A stretch of 64,000 bases of DNA, from assembly GCA_017302795.1 (NCBI GenBank), contig JAFLCB010000009.1, positions 1 to 64,000 on the forward strand. The letters are read 5' to 3'. This document shows, in pieces, positions 53,969 through 62,786 of this stretch. The first letter of the stretch is position 1, and each line of letters opens with the position of its first letter. The position numbers and the translations under genes were made by a program. The DNA is from Deltaproteobacteria bacterium (lineage in GTDB: Bacteria; Bdellovibrionota; Bdellovibrionia; Bdellovibrionales; JAMPXM01). Below the pieces are notes generated by a model. That model worked only from the letters and a program-made list of their open reading frames with translations, ran no database searches and was not told where the DNA came from.

Positions 53969-55255
53969 CTACAGGCTCATTAGAAAAGCGACAGCGATTT
54001 TAGTGAACATCGCAGAATGTCGAAAACTTGATTGCGCATTAACAACGTCGCGTTCGCTGTGGATATTTCCATTCATTCGTTTTTTTGTCGCTTCGAAGGG
54101 CATCAAAGTAGGAAAACCGTTTTTATACCAGCTGGCATGGTCCGAGCAGCCGTAACCACACTTGTCCTCAATGATAGTAGCGCCAATGTAAGTCGAATTG
54201 ATTTTCGCTAGGTGTTCGCGCATTGAAAGTGAAGTGAAGTCCGTCATGCTGCCAAGCTTAAATTCACCATCACCAGGGTGGAGCGTCATATCAAGTTGCA
54301 GGACTCCGATCACATTCTTTGCTTTTGCTTTTGCATCAGCTGCGATTTCAGCCGAGCCCAAAAGCCCGCCTTCTTCCCCGGCGTACCAGTAGATCTCGAT
54401 TGTTTTGGCTGGCTGCCGTCCCTTTAGCAGTATTCGCGCTGCTTCCAATAGGTTTGCAGATCCCGATGCATTGTCATCGGCTCCCGGAGCTTTCTTTCCG
54501 CCTCCGAAAAATGATTGCGCAATTGAATCGATGTGTCCGCCCGCTACTATAACTTCGTTTGGATTAAGTGCACCTGGGATTGTAAGTCTCAAGCTATTCA
54601 TCGGAGTATTGCTATGAGGAATCAGATCAAGTTTAAAAGGTACTACGGAATCCTTAAGAACTCGCTCGATCTCAGCTTTGAATGCAAGTACTGCTGTTTG
54701 TCCGTCACCGTTTTTATGGTTCCGGGAGGTGAATTTTGAAAGGAAGTCGACAGTTGTTTTCAGATTGGTTTCTGAAACTTCAAGAACTGCTTTTTCGATT
54801 TCAACATCTTTGAGGGCAGGTTGGTTCGGAACTCCTATTTCCACCATTGAGCGAAGTTTAAATTCTTCGTCGCGTTTTGCTTGACGATCAAACTCCCCAA
54901 AAACAGTCAATGCGTGGGACTTAGCCATTTGCAAAGTGGACTTGTTGCTCAATTCTCCTAAAAGTTCATGCCCTCCGCATCGACCATTTTCGTGGGCGTG
55001 GTGAGCAAGCTCTTCACGTTCTTTTTCCGTCAGCTTCAGGAGTACAGTCCCAGTCGCTTCATGTGTGAGAATTGGATCCGCGCGAAGTTCTTTTGCAAGT
55101 GCCGCGTCCGTAAGGACATAGCGCGCCGGTGAGTCCGCAGGTCTTTCGGACGCGTTAGCTTTAAAGTTGGCTTTGGTGCTGGCGTTGGCCGCTAGACCCA
55201 CGAGTGCGATCGAGAAGAAAAGTGTGCCGGTAAAAGTCTTCGCTGTATTTTTCAT
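53969..55255 (-). CDS. Secreted M28-family aminopeptidase
   Basis: The product has 428 residues. A signal peptide (MKNTAKTFTGTLFFSIALVG, cleavage after ANA) is followed by a pro-region of about 130 residues. The catalytic domain (about 165-428) carries the two-zinc set of Vibrio leucyl-aminopeptidase-like enzymes: VAGGHIDS (His241, Asp243), GADDNASG (Asp260), YAGEEGGLLGS (Glu294/Glu295), LQLDM (Asp322) and GCSDHASW (His). It removes N-terminal amino acids outside the cell or in the periplasm. ATG 55255 is chosen for the signal peptide. Confidence 0.92.
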   Translation of the reverse strand: MKNTAKTFTGTLFFSIALVGLAANASTKANFKANASERPADSPARYVLTDAALAKELRADPILTHEATGTVLLKLTEKEREELAHHAHENGRCGGHELLGELSNKSTLQMAKSHALTVFGEFDRQAKRDEEFKLRSMVEIGVPNQPALKDVEIEKAVLEVSETNLKTTVDFLSKFTSRNHKNGDGQTAVLAFKAEIERVLKDSVVPFKLDLIPHSNTPMNSLRLTIPGALNPNEVIVAGGHIDSIAQSFFGGGKKAPGADDNASGSANLLEAARILLKGRQPAKTIEIYWYAGEEGGLLGSAEIAADAKAKAKNVIGVLQLDMTLHPGDGEFKLGSMTDFTSLSMREHLAKINSTYIGATIIEDKCGYGCSDHASWYKNGFPTLMPFEATKKRMNGNIHSERDVVNAQSSFRHSAMFTKIAVAFLMSL

Positions 55256-55296
55256 TAAAACAGCGTCGGTCTTCGCGATGAAGAGTGTCGAGTCGA

Positions 55297-55312
55297 GTTC
55301 CAAATTGGAACC
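55297..55312 (-). promoter_or_regulatory. Candidate operator palindrome upstream of the M28 aminopeptidase
   Basis: Read toward the gene it is GGTTCCAATTTGGAAC; the inner 15 bases form a perfect seven-base-arm palindrome. It is 15/16 identical to the site at 48346-48361 and lies 41 bases before the start codon. Confidence 0.55.
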
Positions 55313-55397
55313 GAAAACACGACAAAGAGGAAGTCGAGGTCGAGCTCTGCGAGTGCGACCATTGTCTTGTGTGTCGTCTCGCTAATTTATAAAAAAC

Positions 55398-56183
55398 TTA
55401 AAAGTGAATCGGCGGCACGTCTTGGCAAAGAATTTGAATTCCTTGCGATTGAATCGGCGCTGCCAGGGTGTCGAGAGCGACTGATTCGGGTAGCATCAAA
55501 AGATGCGCTGCGATCATTGAGTCCGACAAATGTGCGGGAGATTGCACTCCGCGTTTCGCAGCTTTACGAATGTGGCTCGGTGCTAGCTTTGCAATTCTGC
55601 CGACAGATTCCAGTAAATGCCTGGTCATGCAGTTGAAGCGGGCATCTGACTTCTTGATCATAGAAATCCAATGTTTCGCCGCCGCAACAGTTTGCGGGTA
55701 CCCCTCGTCGATCGCACGCACCAAACTTCTGCCAAGAATGTAGGGATCTAGCTCTTGAAATCGACGTAAATCTGGATGGGGAAGCGGACCGTATGCTTTG
55801 AATTTAGGGGTGAGACTCATTGAAACAAATTCGTCGCAGACGATATTGATACCTTTTTCTTGATAGCTCTCTGCCTGGGCATCGAAGTTGTGAAAGAGAT
55901 AGCTAGCAAACTTCGCCAATTTTTCTCCTGCAATGAGCCGGTCAGAAATTTCGTTCGATTGGAAATTGGAAAGTCGCGCGTAGAACGGGCGTCTTGCCAT
56001 GTTAATCGCGATAGCTTCGCGCAAATGTTCACGAAAGCATTCTTTGGTCTTCGAAACTTCCTTGAATTTAGGAAAGGTATTCAAGCCGTCTTTACCAAGT
56101 TCATAAGATGCAACCACAGGATTGAGAAATCCGAGCGTCGCGAGTATAATCGCGGCTGTGAATTTTTTTGAGCTGGGCTTCAT
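55398..56183 (-). CDS. Secreted protein of unknown function
   Basis: The product has 261 residues. The signal peptide (MKPSSKKFTAAIILATLGFL, cleavage after VVAS) fits export. The mature part is alpha-helical, basic, with four Cys (KECF, NIVCDEF, NCMTRH, ILCQD) likely forming two disulfides. Repeated His/Arg-rich helices are present but no motif was recognised. Its 5' end overlaps the start of the divergent membrane-protein gene by 26 bases, and that gene's promoter lies inside its signal-peptide codons. Confidence 0.65.
   Translation of the reverse strand: MKPSSKKFTAAIILATLGFLNPVVASYELGKDGLNTFPKFKEVSKTKECFREHLREAIAINMARRPFYARLSNFQSNEISDRLIAGEKLAKFASYLFHNFDAQAESYQEKGINIVCDEFVSMSLTPKFKAYGPLPHPDLRRFQELDPYILGRSLVRAIDEGYPQTVAAAKHWISMIKKSDARFNCMTRHLLESVGRIAKLAPSHIRKAAKRGVQSPAHLSDSMIAAHLLMLPESVALDTLAAPIQSQGIQILCQDVPPIHF
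56122..56150 (+). promoter_or_regulatory. Sigma-70-type promoter for the AMP-ligase operon
   Basis: TTGAGA (56122-56127), a 17-base spacer and TATAAT (56145-56150) form a near-consensus promoter. The expected start of transcription is at 56157-56158, which is the GTG start of the first gene, so its mRNA would be leaderless. Confidence 0.75.
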
Positions 56184-56568
56184 TACTTACCTCTTGGTCC
56201 TGATCGTTCACTTCGTGTGGGCCGCCTATCTGCTGGCCAGGCGTCTTGCTCCACTTGGCGTGGGGCCAATCCAGCATCCCGGACTCATCCTAGCCGGTTT
56301 AGTCGTCCTCAATGCACCGTCACTTTTAGTGTTCGTTGAAGGTTCTATTTTCCATTCTAAAAACATGGCGATAGCCCACGCAATTTACCACATAGTCTTA
56401 GCGCTTGACGAGGTTCTTCGTCTTCGAAGGGATCCTGTCAGAGGAGTCTTTCTTGTAAACCACCTCTACTGGGCAGCGGTCATTTTCGGGTTTGTATATT
56501 TTAACAAATTTCCTCGAGTGGAAAATCTTTCGACAGTCTATGAAGCGGTGATCGGATGCTGGGTATGA
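56158..56568 (+). CDS. Small integral membrane protein
   Basis: The product has 136 residues. GTG 56158 is chosen because the promoter just upstream places +1 there; no ribosome site exists. Four membrane helices are visible (about 5-25, 40-60, 70-88, 100-118) with short loops. No family was recognised. Its stop overlaps the next start (ATGA), so it is the first gene of the AMP-ligase/UbiA/PEP-synthase-like operon and may form part of a membrane complex. Confidence 0.7.
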   Translation: MNFFELGFITYLLVLIVHFVWAAYLLARRLAPLGVGPIQHPGLILAGLVVLNAPSLLVFVEGSIFHSKNMAIAHAIYHIVLALDEVLRLRRDPVRGVFLVNHLYWAAVIFGFVYFNKFPRVENLSTVYEAVIGCWV

Positions 56569-58028
56569 GTACTCAGAACGGGGTTCTGCCGGTGATGGAA
56601 GCCATAAGTCGGAATGGCGATAAGCCGGCACTGATTTTTCCGGACCGGAAGCCGGTCACTTTTGGTCAGCTTGAAATTCAAGCGGTCAAATACCGGAAAA
56701 AACTTAGGCAACTCGGCCTTCAAAAGTCTGACACGATTCTCCTTGGTGAGGCGCCTTCTCCTGAACTGTATGCAATTGTCTTGGCTGCTCTTGCAATGGG
56801 CGTTGCCGTAGCCGTTATTGAGCCTTGGATGCCAATCGCGGAAATCGAATCGGTCGCTCGAGGCTTAAACCCGAAACTGTTTTTGACAGGCCTTCTTGGT
56901 CGATTCTGGGGATTTCGTGTTCCCGCGATTCGCTCGATTCCGATTTGGAGCAGCACTTCAAAACTTCTTTCCAGCTGTCCTGATTTGCAGCCCGGCGATT
57001 CGCTCGAGGTGACGGACTTGCCAGATCATCATTTGGGCTTGGTTGCGTTTACAAGCGGGACGACGGGGCTCCCAAAAGGAGTACCTCGCCGGCATGGCTA
57101 TTTACGGCATCAGCATCGCGTGCTGAAGTCAGCACTTCATCACGAAAGTCATGAAGGCCCAGAGCTTACGATTTTCACGAATTTCGTATTCGCAAATCTC
57201 GCAAGCTGTCGCGCATCTGTTGTGATTCCTTCTACCTGGAAAGCCAACGACCTTAAATGGGCATCCAGTTTGTCAGAAAAACTTCTTGCGCCCGAGACTG
57301 CTACAGTAGGACCAGCCTTCTTAAGACGCCTTTCGGTCGAAAGCGGTTTCGAGCGCCTTAATTCCATTCATGTCGGTGGTGCACTGACTGACGTTTCAAT
57401 TTTTGAAGCGGCCTTTGGGAGATTTCGCGATGCTGAATTTCTTCACGTTTACGGAAGTTCGGAAGCAGAGCCAGTCGCGACTATGGGAGCGAAAGAAGCG
57501 GTGGAACTAAGTCGTGAAAGTGGCTACTTTCAAACTTTGGCGCTGGGGCGTCCAATTTCTGAAATCAATTCGAAGCTTGAGCTTTCGACGACGTGGGTAT
57601 CGGGGGATCATGTTTGTCCGCTTTACATCGGTGCACCTGAAAATATTGAGAACGAAAACCGTTTAAATAAGCGAGTCGATGCCGATGGCACCGTCTGGCA
57701 CGCGATGGGCGACCGGGTTAGATTAAGAGCAGGCGTTTGGTGGTATCTCGGACGAAGCTCACAAAGTGAAACTGATTTCATTCGCGAACAAGAATTGGCA
57801 TTCGCGATAGATAGCAGCAAAGTCTTCTTGAATAGATCTATAGAGGGGCGCTGTGAGGTCTATTTTGAAGGGCTGCGTGAACGGCTTGTACGAGTTCGCG
57901 CAGAGGTCGAAAAATGGAAAGAGTCGGTCGACATTTATCATACGACAATTGTTCGTGACAGACGACACCGCGCTCGCATTGATCGAGAGTCTTCGAGAAA
58001 AAAATCTAAACTCATTGTGAGGATCTAA
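56565..58028 (+). CDS. AMP-dependent synthetase/ligase (OleC-like)
   Basis: The product has 487 residues of the ANL superfamily. The phosphate-binding loop VAFTSGTTGLPKGVPRRH is complete (about 160-177); VYGSSEAEPVA matches the aromatic/adenylate motif and MGDRVRLRAGVWWYLGR the hinge. The C-terminal end, IVRDRRHRARIDRES, resembles the RHNAKI block of OleC/fatty-acyl ligases, but Arg stands where the catalytic Lys is expected. It probably activates a carboxylic acid with ATP. No acyl carrier protein or CoA-transfer gene is adjacent. Confidence 0.8.
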   Translation: MSTQNGVLPVMEAISRNGDKPALIFPDRKPVTFGQLEIQAVKYRKKLRQLGLQKSDTILLGEAPSPELYAIVLAALAMGVAVAVIEPWMPIAEIESVARGLNPKLFLTGLLGRFWGFRVPAIRSIPIWSSTSKLLSSCPDLQPGDSLEVTDLPDHHLGLVAFTSGTTGLPKGVPRRHGYLRHQHRVLKSALHHESHEGPELTIFTNFVFANLASCRASVVIPSTWKANDLKWASSLSEKLLAPETATVGPAFLRRLSVESGFERLNSIHVGGALTDVSIFEAAFGRFRDAEFLHVYGSSEAEPVATMGAKEAVELSRESGYFQTLALGRPISEINSKLELSTTWVSGDHVCPLYIGAPENIENENRLNKRVDADGTVWHAMGDRVRLRAGVWWYLGRSSQSETDFIREQELAFAIDSSKVFLNRSIEGRCEVYFEGLRERLVRVRAEVEKWKESVDIYHTTIVRDRRHRARIDRESSRKKSKLIVRI

Positions 58029-58904
58029 GTGAAGTCTTGGCTCATTTATCTAAAAGAACGTTTTCCGCTTCCGGTCTATTTTCTTCTTAGCGGCGGACTT
58101 GCTGCCTCGGGATCGGTTCTGGTTGGTCGTCCAATTATGACAATTCCGACTATGTACGCGTTTGGCTACGCTATGTGGTTGTTTGCGACTTTGAGGTTGA
58201 TGGACGAGTTGAAGGACTATGACAAAGACGTTATTGCCCATCCTACGAGACCTCTACCCAGAGGGGTTTTGAAGGTCGGCGTCGTTGAAAAAGTCATCCA
58301 TGGATCAATGATAGCGGGTGTCGCACTCAGTTTCGGTTTTTTCGTTTTCGATAAAATGGCTGCGATATTAGCACTGATAACCACTGCTTGGCTTTGGTTG
58401 ATGTACAAAGAATTTTACCTGGGCGAGAAGCTTTCTAAGAGGCCGATTCTGTATGCGATCACTCATCAAATTATACTTATTCCCTTTTGTCTCGCGCTGT
58501 CCGCTGCACCCATAGAAGACGGGAACGTGAATTACTTTGTGTTTTGGTGGTCGATTGGCGTTTTGGGTTCTTTCTTTACCTATGAAGTTAGCCGAAAGCT
58601 TGATCCCAAGGCGCACGCAGTCCTTGGCACGTATTTAAGTGTATACGGAAAAGCGGGATGCATGGCTATCGTGATAGCGCTATTCATGTTGTGCTTTTTT
58701 TCTGGAATCAATGTCATGTTGCCGTTTTGGACGATTCCTTGGGCCGTTTTGACAGTGTTAAGCTACGGGCTTCTATGGACGCAAAACACTGATAAACCAG
58801 GAAAGATGCATAAAGTAATTGAAGGCTTCGCGACGCTGTCTCTTTTCTTTTTCATCTGGTCGCCCGCGCTATTCAATTTTTACGCGAAACTTGTAGAGCT
58901 TTAA
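58029..58904 (+). CDS. UbiA-type membrane prenyltransferase family protein
   Basis: The product has 291 residues, eight or nine membrane helices. The first Asp-rich motif appears as RLMDELKDYDKDVIAHPTRP with LPRG, the usual UbiA NDxxDxxxD-then-RP pattern. A second motif, SRKLDPKAHAVLGTY, sits at about 185-200. UbiA enzymes join a prenyl diphosphate to an aromatic or lipid acceptor. The GTG start directly follows the ligase stop, so it is co-translated. Which acceptor it uses is unknown; the ligase may make it. Confidence 0.8.
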   Translation: MKSWLIYLKERFPLPVYFLLSGGLAASGSVLVGRPIMTIPTMYAFGYAMWLFATLRLMDELKDYDKDVIAHPTRPLPRGVLKVGVVEKVIHGSMIAGVALSFGFFVFDKMAAILALITTAWLWLMYKEFYLGEKLSKRPILYAITHQIILIPFCLALSAAPIEDGNVNYFVFWWSIGVLGSFFTYEVSRKLDPKAHAVLGTYLSVYGKAGCMAIVIALFMLCFFSGINVMLPFWTIPWAVLTVLSYGLLWTQNTDKPGKMHKVIEGFATLSLFFFIWSPALFNFYAKLVEL

Positions 58905-58920
58905 GAAAGCAGGATTTCTA

Positions 58921-61758
58921 ATGAATCACGTTTGCATTACTCGAAACGAACTAGAGATGCTTAGTAAAAGTGATCGGGAAAAGCTTTTACTTCATGAAGC
59001 GGGTGGAAAGGGGAAAAATCTTTGGCGAATGACGGAGCTTGGGGTTCCCGTACCGCCATGGTTTGTGGTGCGAGCGTCAAGTTTCGAGCTATTTTTAGAG
59101 AAAAATGGCTTGCGCGAAGTTATTGAAGAAGAACTCGAATCCCTACAGGCGGAAAGCGCAGGTGGAAAAAAAATCGAACCGCAGCGGTTTGATTCCGTTG
59201 CCGCTTCGATCGAAGCCATGATCCTAAAAGGTGAATTCGATCGCAGCTTCTTAAGTGAATTTGAAAACGCGTTTACTGGCTCAAGGCTTTCCGAAGGAGA
59301 CTGTGCCGTCAGATCTTCTGGTCTCGATGAAGATTCAGCTTTAAATTCATTTGCGGGTCAGTTTTCGAGTTTTCTCTTTCAGAGCGGAATGGTACAAATT
59401 CTTGAATCGATAAAGAAGTGCTGGGCATCTGGTTTTTCTGGCCGAGCACTCAGCTACCGGCTTGAACGCGGTCTTGGATTGAACGGTATCTCTGTGGGAG
59501 TCGTCGTTCAAAAAATGGTTCACGCAGATCGTGCAGGTGTTGTGTTCAGCCGCAACCCCATTCGAGCCTTGGATCGCGAATCGTTACTGATCGCTTCTGT
59601 CTTTGGATTAGGAGAGGGTCTCGTTAGCGGTTACCTTGAGAGTGACAATTATGACGTGGTTCGAGATTCAGTTTCTGCCGGGGCACTGAAGTACAAAGCT
59701 GAACTAGTGATGAAAGATCAAGCCTTTCGCCGAGATCAAGTGGGGGGCCTGAAGATCGAAAGTGTGGACGACACGCTCCAAAAAGTTTCGTCGCTCAATG
59801 ATCAAGAGGTAAAGACGATCGCCAAAATAGCTCTCGACCTCGAAGCGAGACTCGGAACTCCGCAAGATTGCGAATGGGCCATCGAGAATGGCGAAGTTTA
59901 CTTTGTCCAAACTCGGCCAGTGACCAGTCTTCCGCCAGAGACTTATTTCCAACCAGCGGTTCGCGGACAAATGGCGACACTTTGGGACAATTCAAACATT
60001 ATCGAAAGCTACTCCGGGGTCACTACGCCGCTGACATTTACTTTTGCGTCGCGGGCGTACCGACAAGTTTACATTCAGTTTTGCGAAGTGATGGGAATCC
60101 CGCAGGCATGGATCGACGAACGCGAAGAGGTGTTTCGCAACATGTTGGGCCTGATTCGTGGTCGCATCTATTATAACCTCGTCAACTGGTACAAGCTGGT
60201 TTTGCTGCTACCTGGGTCTGCGAACAATAAAAGTTTCATGGAAACCATGATGGGAGTAAAACAGGGTTTAAAGCCTGAGGTGACAAAGCTTTTCGAGTTC
60301 GTCAGTGATCCACCTAAATACAGCGTTACTCAAAAAGCCACTTTGCTTGTGATGACTTTCATTCGGTTTATCCGCATTGATGCTTTGGTTGCAGAATTCA
60401 ACCGGAACTTTGTCGTGACCTATGAGGATGCGCGGAAACGACCTTACCGCACTTACAGCTTTGATCGGCTGGTCGAAGAATATCACAGGTTAGAAGATCG
60501 ATTTTTAAAGCGATGGCAAGTACCGATCATCAACGACTATCTTTGTATGATATTTTTTGGACTTCTAAAAAAGTTAACAGAGAAGTGGGTTGCCGCAGGC
60601 GACGTGGGTAGTTCGCTGCAAAATGATCTCTTGTGCGGCCAAGGGGATCTTGAAAGTACAGAGCCAACGAAGACGTTGATGAGGATTGCCGCGACCATAG
60701 ATACGCCAACTGCCATCTCACCGAAGTCGGCCACCGGAAATGCGGCTCTTCGTGAATGGTTCTTGATGGAAAAGCCGGGCGCCATTTGGAAAAGTTTAGT
60801 TCAAGGTGATAAACCCGAGATCAAAGCGCTGTTCGATCGCTTTTTAGATCTCTATGGATTTCGCTGCATCAACGAATTGAAACTCGAAGAAAGTGATCTG
60901 CATGACGATCCGACGTTTGTCGTTGGAAGTGTGCAGAGCTACGTACGATCGGGCTCCTATGACATTGCTAAAATGGAAAAGCGCGAACAAGAAATTCGAG
61001 GCCAAGCCGAGATCACGCTGAAAACAAAACTGTCAGGTCCAAAGCTTTGGATTTATCGCTGGGTCTTGAATGAAACTCGTCGCGCGGTCAGAAACCGCGA
61101 GAACCTAAGATTTGCCCGTACCAAGGTTTTCGGTGTCGCGCGCAACATTATCCGCGCGATGGGGCTTAAGCTATTTGAATTAGGAGTTCTAAAAAACGAG
61201 CGCGATGTTTTCTTTCTTACGATTGAAGAGCTAATTGCTTTCAACGAAGGCAGAACAGTGACGTTGAATATCGCAGAACTCACGGCTATTAGAAGACGAG
61301 AATTTGCGCAGTTTGATAAATCTCCGCCTCCTCCAGACCGATTTCTGCTGGAAGGGGCCGTCGCCATCAGTCTTCCGTATGCGCAGATTCTATCGGAACT
61401 GGATTTACTTCGATCCGAACGACCGAAGTCGGACGATCCCAATGTTCTAATTGGAACGCCCTGTTGCCCAGGGATCGTTGAGGGTGTTGTCCGTGTTGTA
61501 AAAGAAATGAAAGACGCGGAGGGCATCAATGGTGAGATTCTTGTGACAGAACGCACAGATCCAGGTTGGGTCCCGCTTTATCCAAGCTGCTCTGGCCTCT
61601 TAATAGAGCGCGGAAGTCTTTTGTCTCACTCTGCGGTGGTCGCTCGTGAACTCGGTTTACCGACAATTGTTGGAATTTCTGGTGGGCTACTGAAAAAGCT
61701 TAAGACGGGTGACCGGGTCCGAGTTGATGGCGCAAAAGGCGAGGTTAGAAAACTATGA
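58921..61758 (+). CDS. PEP-synthase/rifampin-phosphotransferase-like enzyme
   Basis: The product has 945 residues. The N-terminal ATP-grasp part (GGKGKNLWRMTELGVPVPPW; AVRSSGLDEDSALNSFAGQF; DCEWAIENGEVYFVQTRPV) spans about 1-340. A roughly 480-residue middle region follows, then the swivelling phospho-His domain at the end: TERTDPGWVPLYPSCSGLLI and GSLLSHSAVVARELGLPTIV with His903. There is no C-terminal PEP-binding barrel, so the layout matches rifampin-phosphotransferase-type enzymes, which transfer the beta-phosphate of ATP to a small molecule. The substrate is probably the operon's product. Confidence 0.82.
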   Translation: MNHVCITRNELEMLSKSDREKLLLHEAGGKGKNLWRMTELGVPVPPWFVVRASSFELFLEKNGLREVIEEELESLQAESAGGKKIEPQRFDSVAASIEAMILKGEFDRSFLSEFENAFTGSRLSEGDCAVRSSGLDEDSALNSFAGQFSSFLFQSGMVQILESIKKCWASGFSGRALSYRLERGLGLNGISVGVVVQKMVHADRAGVVFSRNPIRALDRESLLIASVFGLGEGLVSGYLESDNYDVVRDSVSAGALKYKAELVMKDQAFRRDQVGGLKIESVDDTLQKVSSLNDQEVKTIAKIALDLEARLGTPQDCEWAIENGEVYFVQTRPVTSLPPETYFQPAVRGQMATLWDNSNIIESYSGVTTPLTFTFASRAYRQVYIQFCEVMGIPQAWIDEREEVFRNMLGLIRGRIYYNLVNWYKLVLLLPGSANNKSFMETMMGVKQGLKPEVTKLFEFVSDPPKYSVTQKATLLVMTFIRFIRIDALVAEFNRNFVVTYEDARKRPYRTYSFDRLVEEYHRLEDRFLKRWQVPIINDYLCMIFFGLLKKLTEKWVAAGDVGSSLQNDLLCGQGDLESTEPTKTLMRIAATIDTPTAISPKSATGNAALREWFLMEKPGAIWKSLVQGDKPEIKALFDRFLDLYGFRCINELKLEESDLHDDPTFVVGSVQSYVRSGSYDIAKMEKREQEIRGQAEITLKTKLSGPKLWIYRWVLNETRRAVRNRENLRFARTKVFGVARNIIRAMGLKLFELGVLKNERDVFFLTIEELIAFNEGRTVTLNIAELTAIRRREFAQFDKSPPPPDRFLLEGAVAISLPYAQILSELDLLRSERPKSDDPNVLIGTPCCPGIVEGVVRVVKEMKDAEGINGEILVTERTDPGWVPLYPSCSGLLIERGSLLSHSAVVARELGLPTIVGISGGLLKKLKTGDRVRVDGAKGEVRKL

Positions 61759-62774
61759 GTTATTTGATTCGTGAAGTTACGCCTCAGGAATTTGTTGAAT
61801 ATTACGGCGAACCGAGTCGCGATCGACTTGCGCGTTTTGTTTTGGCACCAGTCACATTTCCTCGCGGATTTTTCTTTGCCTGCCGGGAAGGAAACTCGAC
61901 GCCAGTTGCACGAATAGCGGTCTCAAAGTCCGTGGAGCTGGAAGGCAGTAAGTCAGGAGCGGCCGTTGGTTTTTTCAGTGGAAACACCGACGCGATGGGT
62001 GAACTTCTAACTCATGTGGATCTTTGGTCGGAGGCCAACGGAGTGTCGAAGATCTTTGGGCCGATGATTTACAACACTTGGTTTCCCTATCGCGCGAAAA
62101 TGTACAGCCATCAAGTCGGCCCAAGCGGCGATGGTCAGATTGATTACACTTGGGAGCCTCACCAGCCGCGAGGTGACGAAAATGCTTGGCAAGCTCATGG
62201 CTATAAGGTCATTGAAACTTATGCGACGCGCGCGCTTAATGGACTTTCGGAATTTACCTCACGTCAACTTCCAGCCTTGGACCATTCAATTGAGCAGGGA
62301 TTCACATCCCATTCATTTTCTTCTTTGATGAGTAAACCCGCCGATCGAATTCGGCTCTTGAATGATTTGTTTGATTTGACGATGGAAAGCTTTAAGGGTG
62401 CCTTCTTGTTTTTGCCGATTTCAAGAGAGCACTTTCATCAGCTTTATGTTGCCGGACTTTCAGAGATCAAAGACCTTTCTATGTCGTTCCTCATTCGATC
62501 GAAGGACGGAAAACCTGCAGCGTTCAGTTTTGCTTTTCCTGACGGTCGTTACATCGTTGTTAAAACGCTAGCCGTGGGTGAGGAATTCAGGGGCAAAAAG
62601 CTTTCCAATGCCGCAATGGCACTTTCGTGCCAAGTGGCTTTGGGTCAAGGTTTGGACAAGATGATTCACGCGCTTATGCGGCGAGGCAATATAAGCGAAA
62701 ATTTTGGTGGGAAATCTGAACTTTTGTGGGAGCACCAATACGCACTCTTTGCCAAAGAGCCGAAATCTCGCTAG
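61755..62774 (+). CDS. GNAT-like acyltransferase
   Basis: The product has 339 residues. The ATG overlaps the previous stop (ATGA). The C-terminal half has AAFSFAFPDGRYIVVKTLAV followed by GEEFRGKKLSNAAMALSC, the acetyl-CoA-binding pattern (V-x-EEFRGKKLS) of GNAT folds, with a late N-x-S-x-x-F-like region. The N-terminal half (IFGPMIYNTWFPYRAKMYSH) resembles a second, degenerate GNAT unit. It is the last gene of the operon and may acylate the product or a partner. Confidence 0.7.
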   Translation: MSYLIREVTPQEFVEYYGEPSRDRLARFVLAPVTFPRGFFFACREGNSTPVARIAVSKSVELEGSKSGAAVGFFSGNTDAMGELLTHVDLWSEANGVSKIFGPMIYNTWFPYRAKMYSHQVGPSGDGQIDYTWEPHQPRGDENAWQAHGYKVIETYATRALNGLSEFTSRQLPALDHSIEQGFTSHSFSSLMSKPADRIRLLNDLFDLTMESFKGAFLFLPISREHFHQLYVAGLSEIKDLSMSFLIRSKDGKPAAFSFAFPDGRYIVVKTLAVGEEFRGKKLSNAAMALSCQVALGQGLDKMIHALMRRGNISENFGGKSELLWEHQYALFAKEPKSR

Positions 62775-62786
62775 CAGTCATTCACA

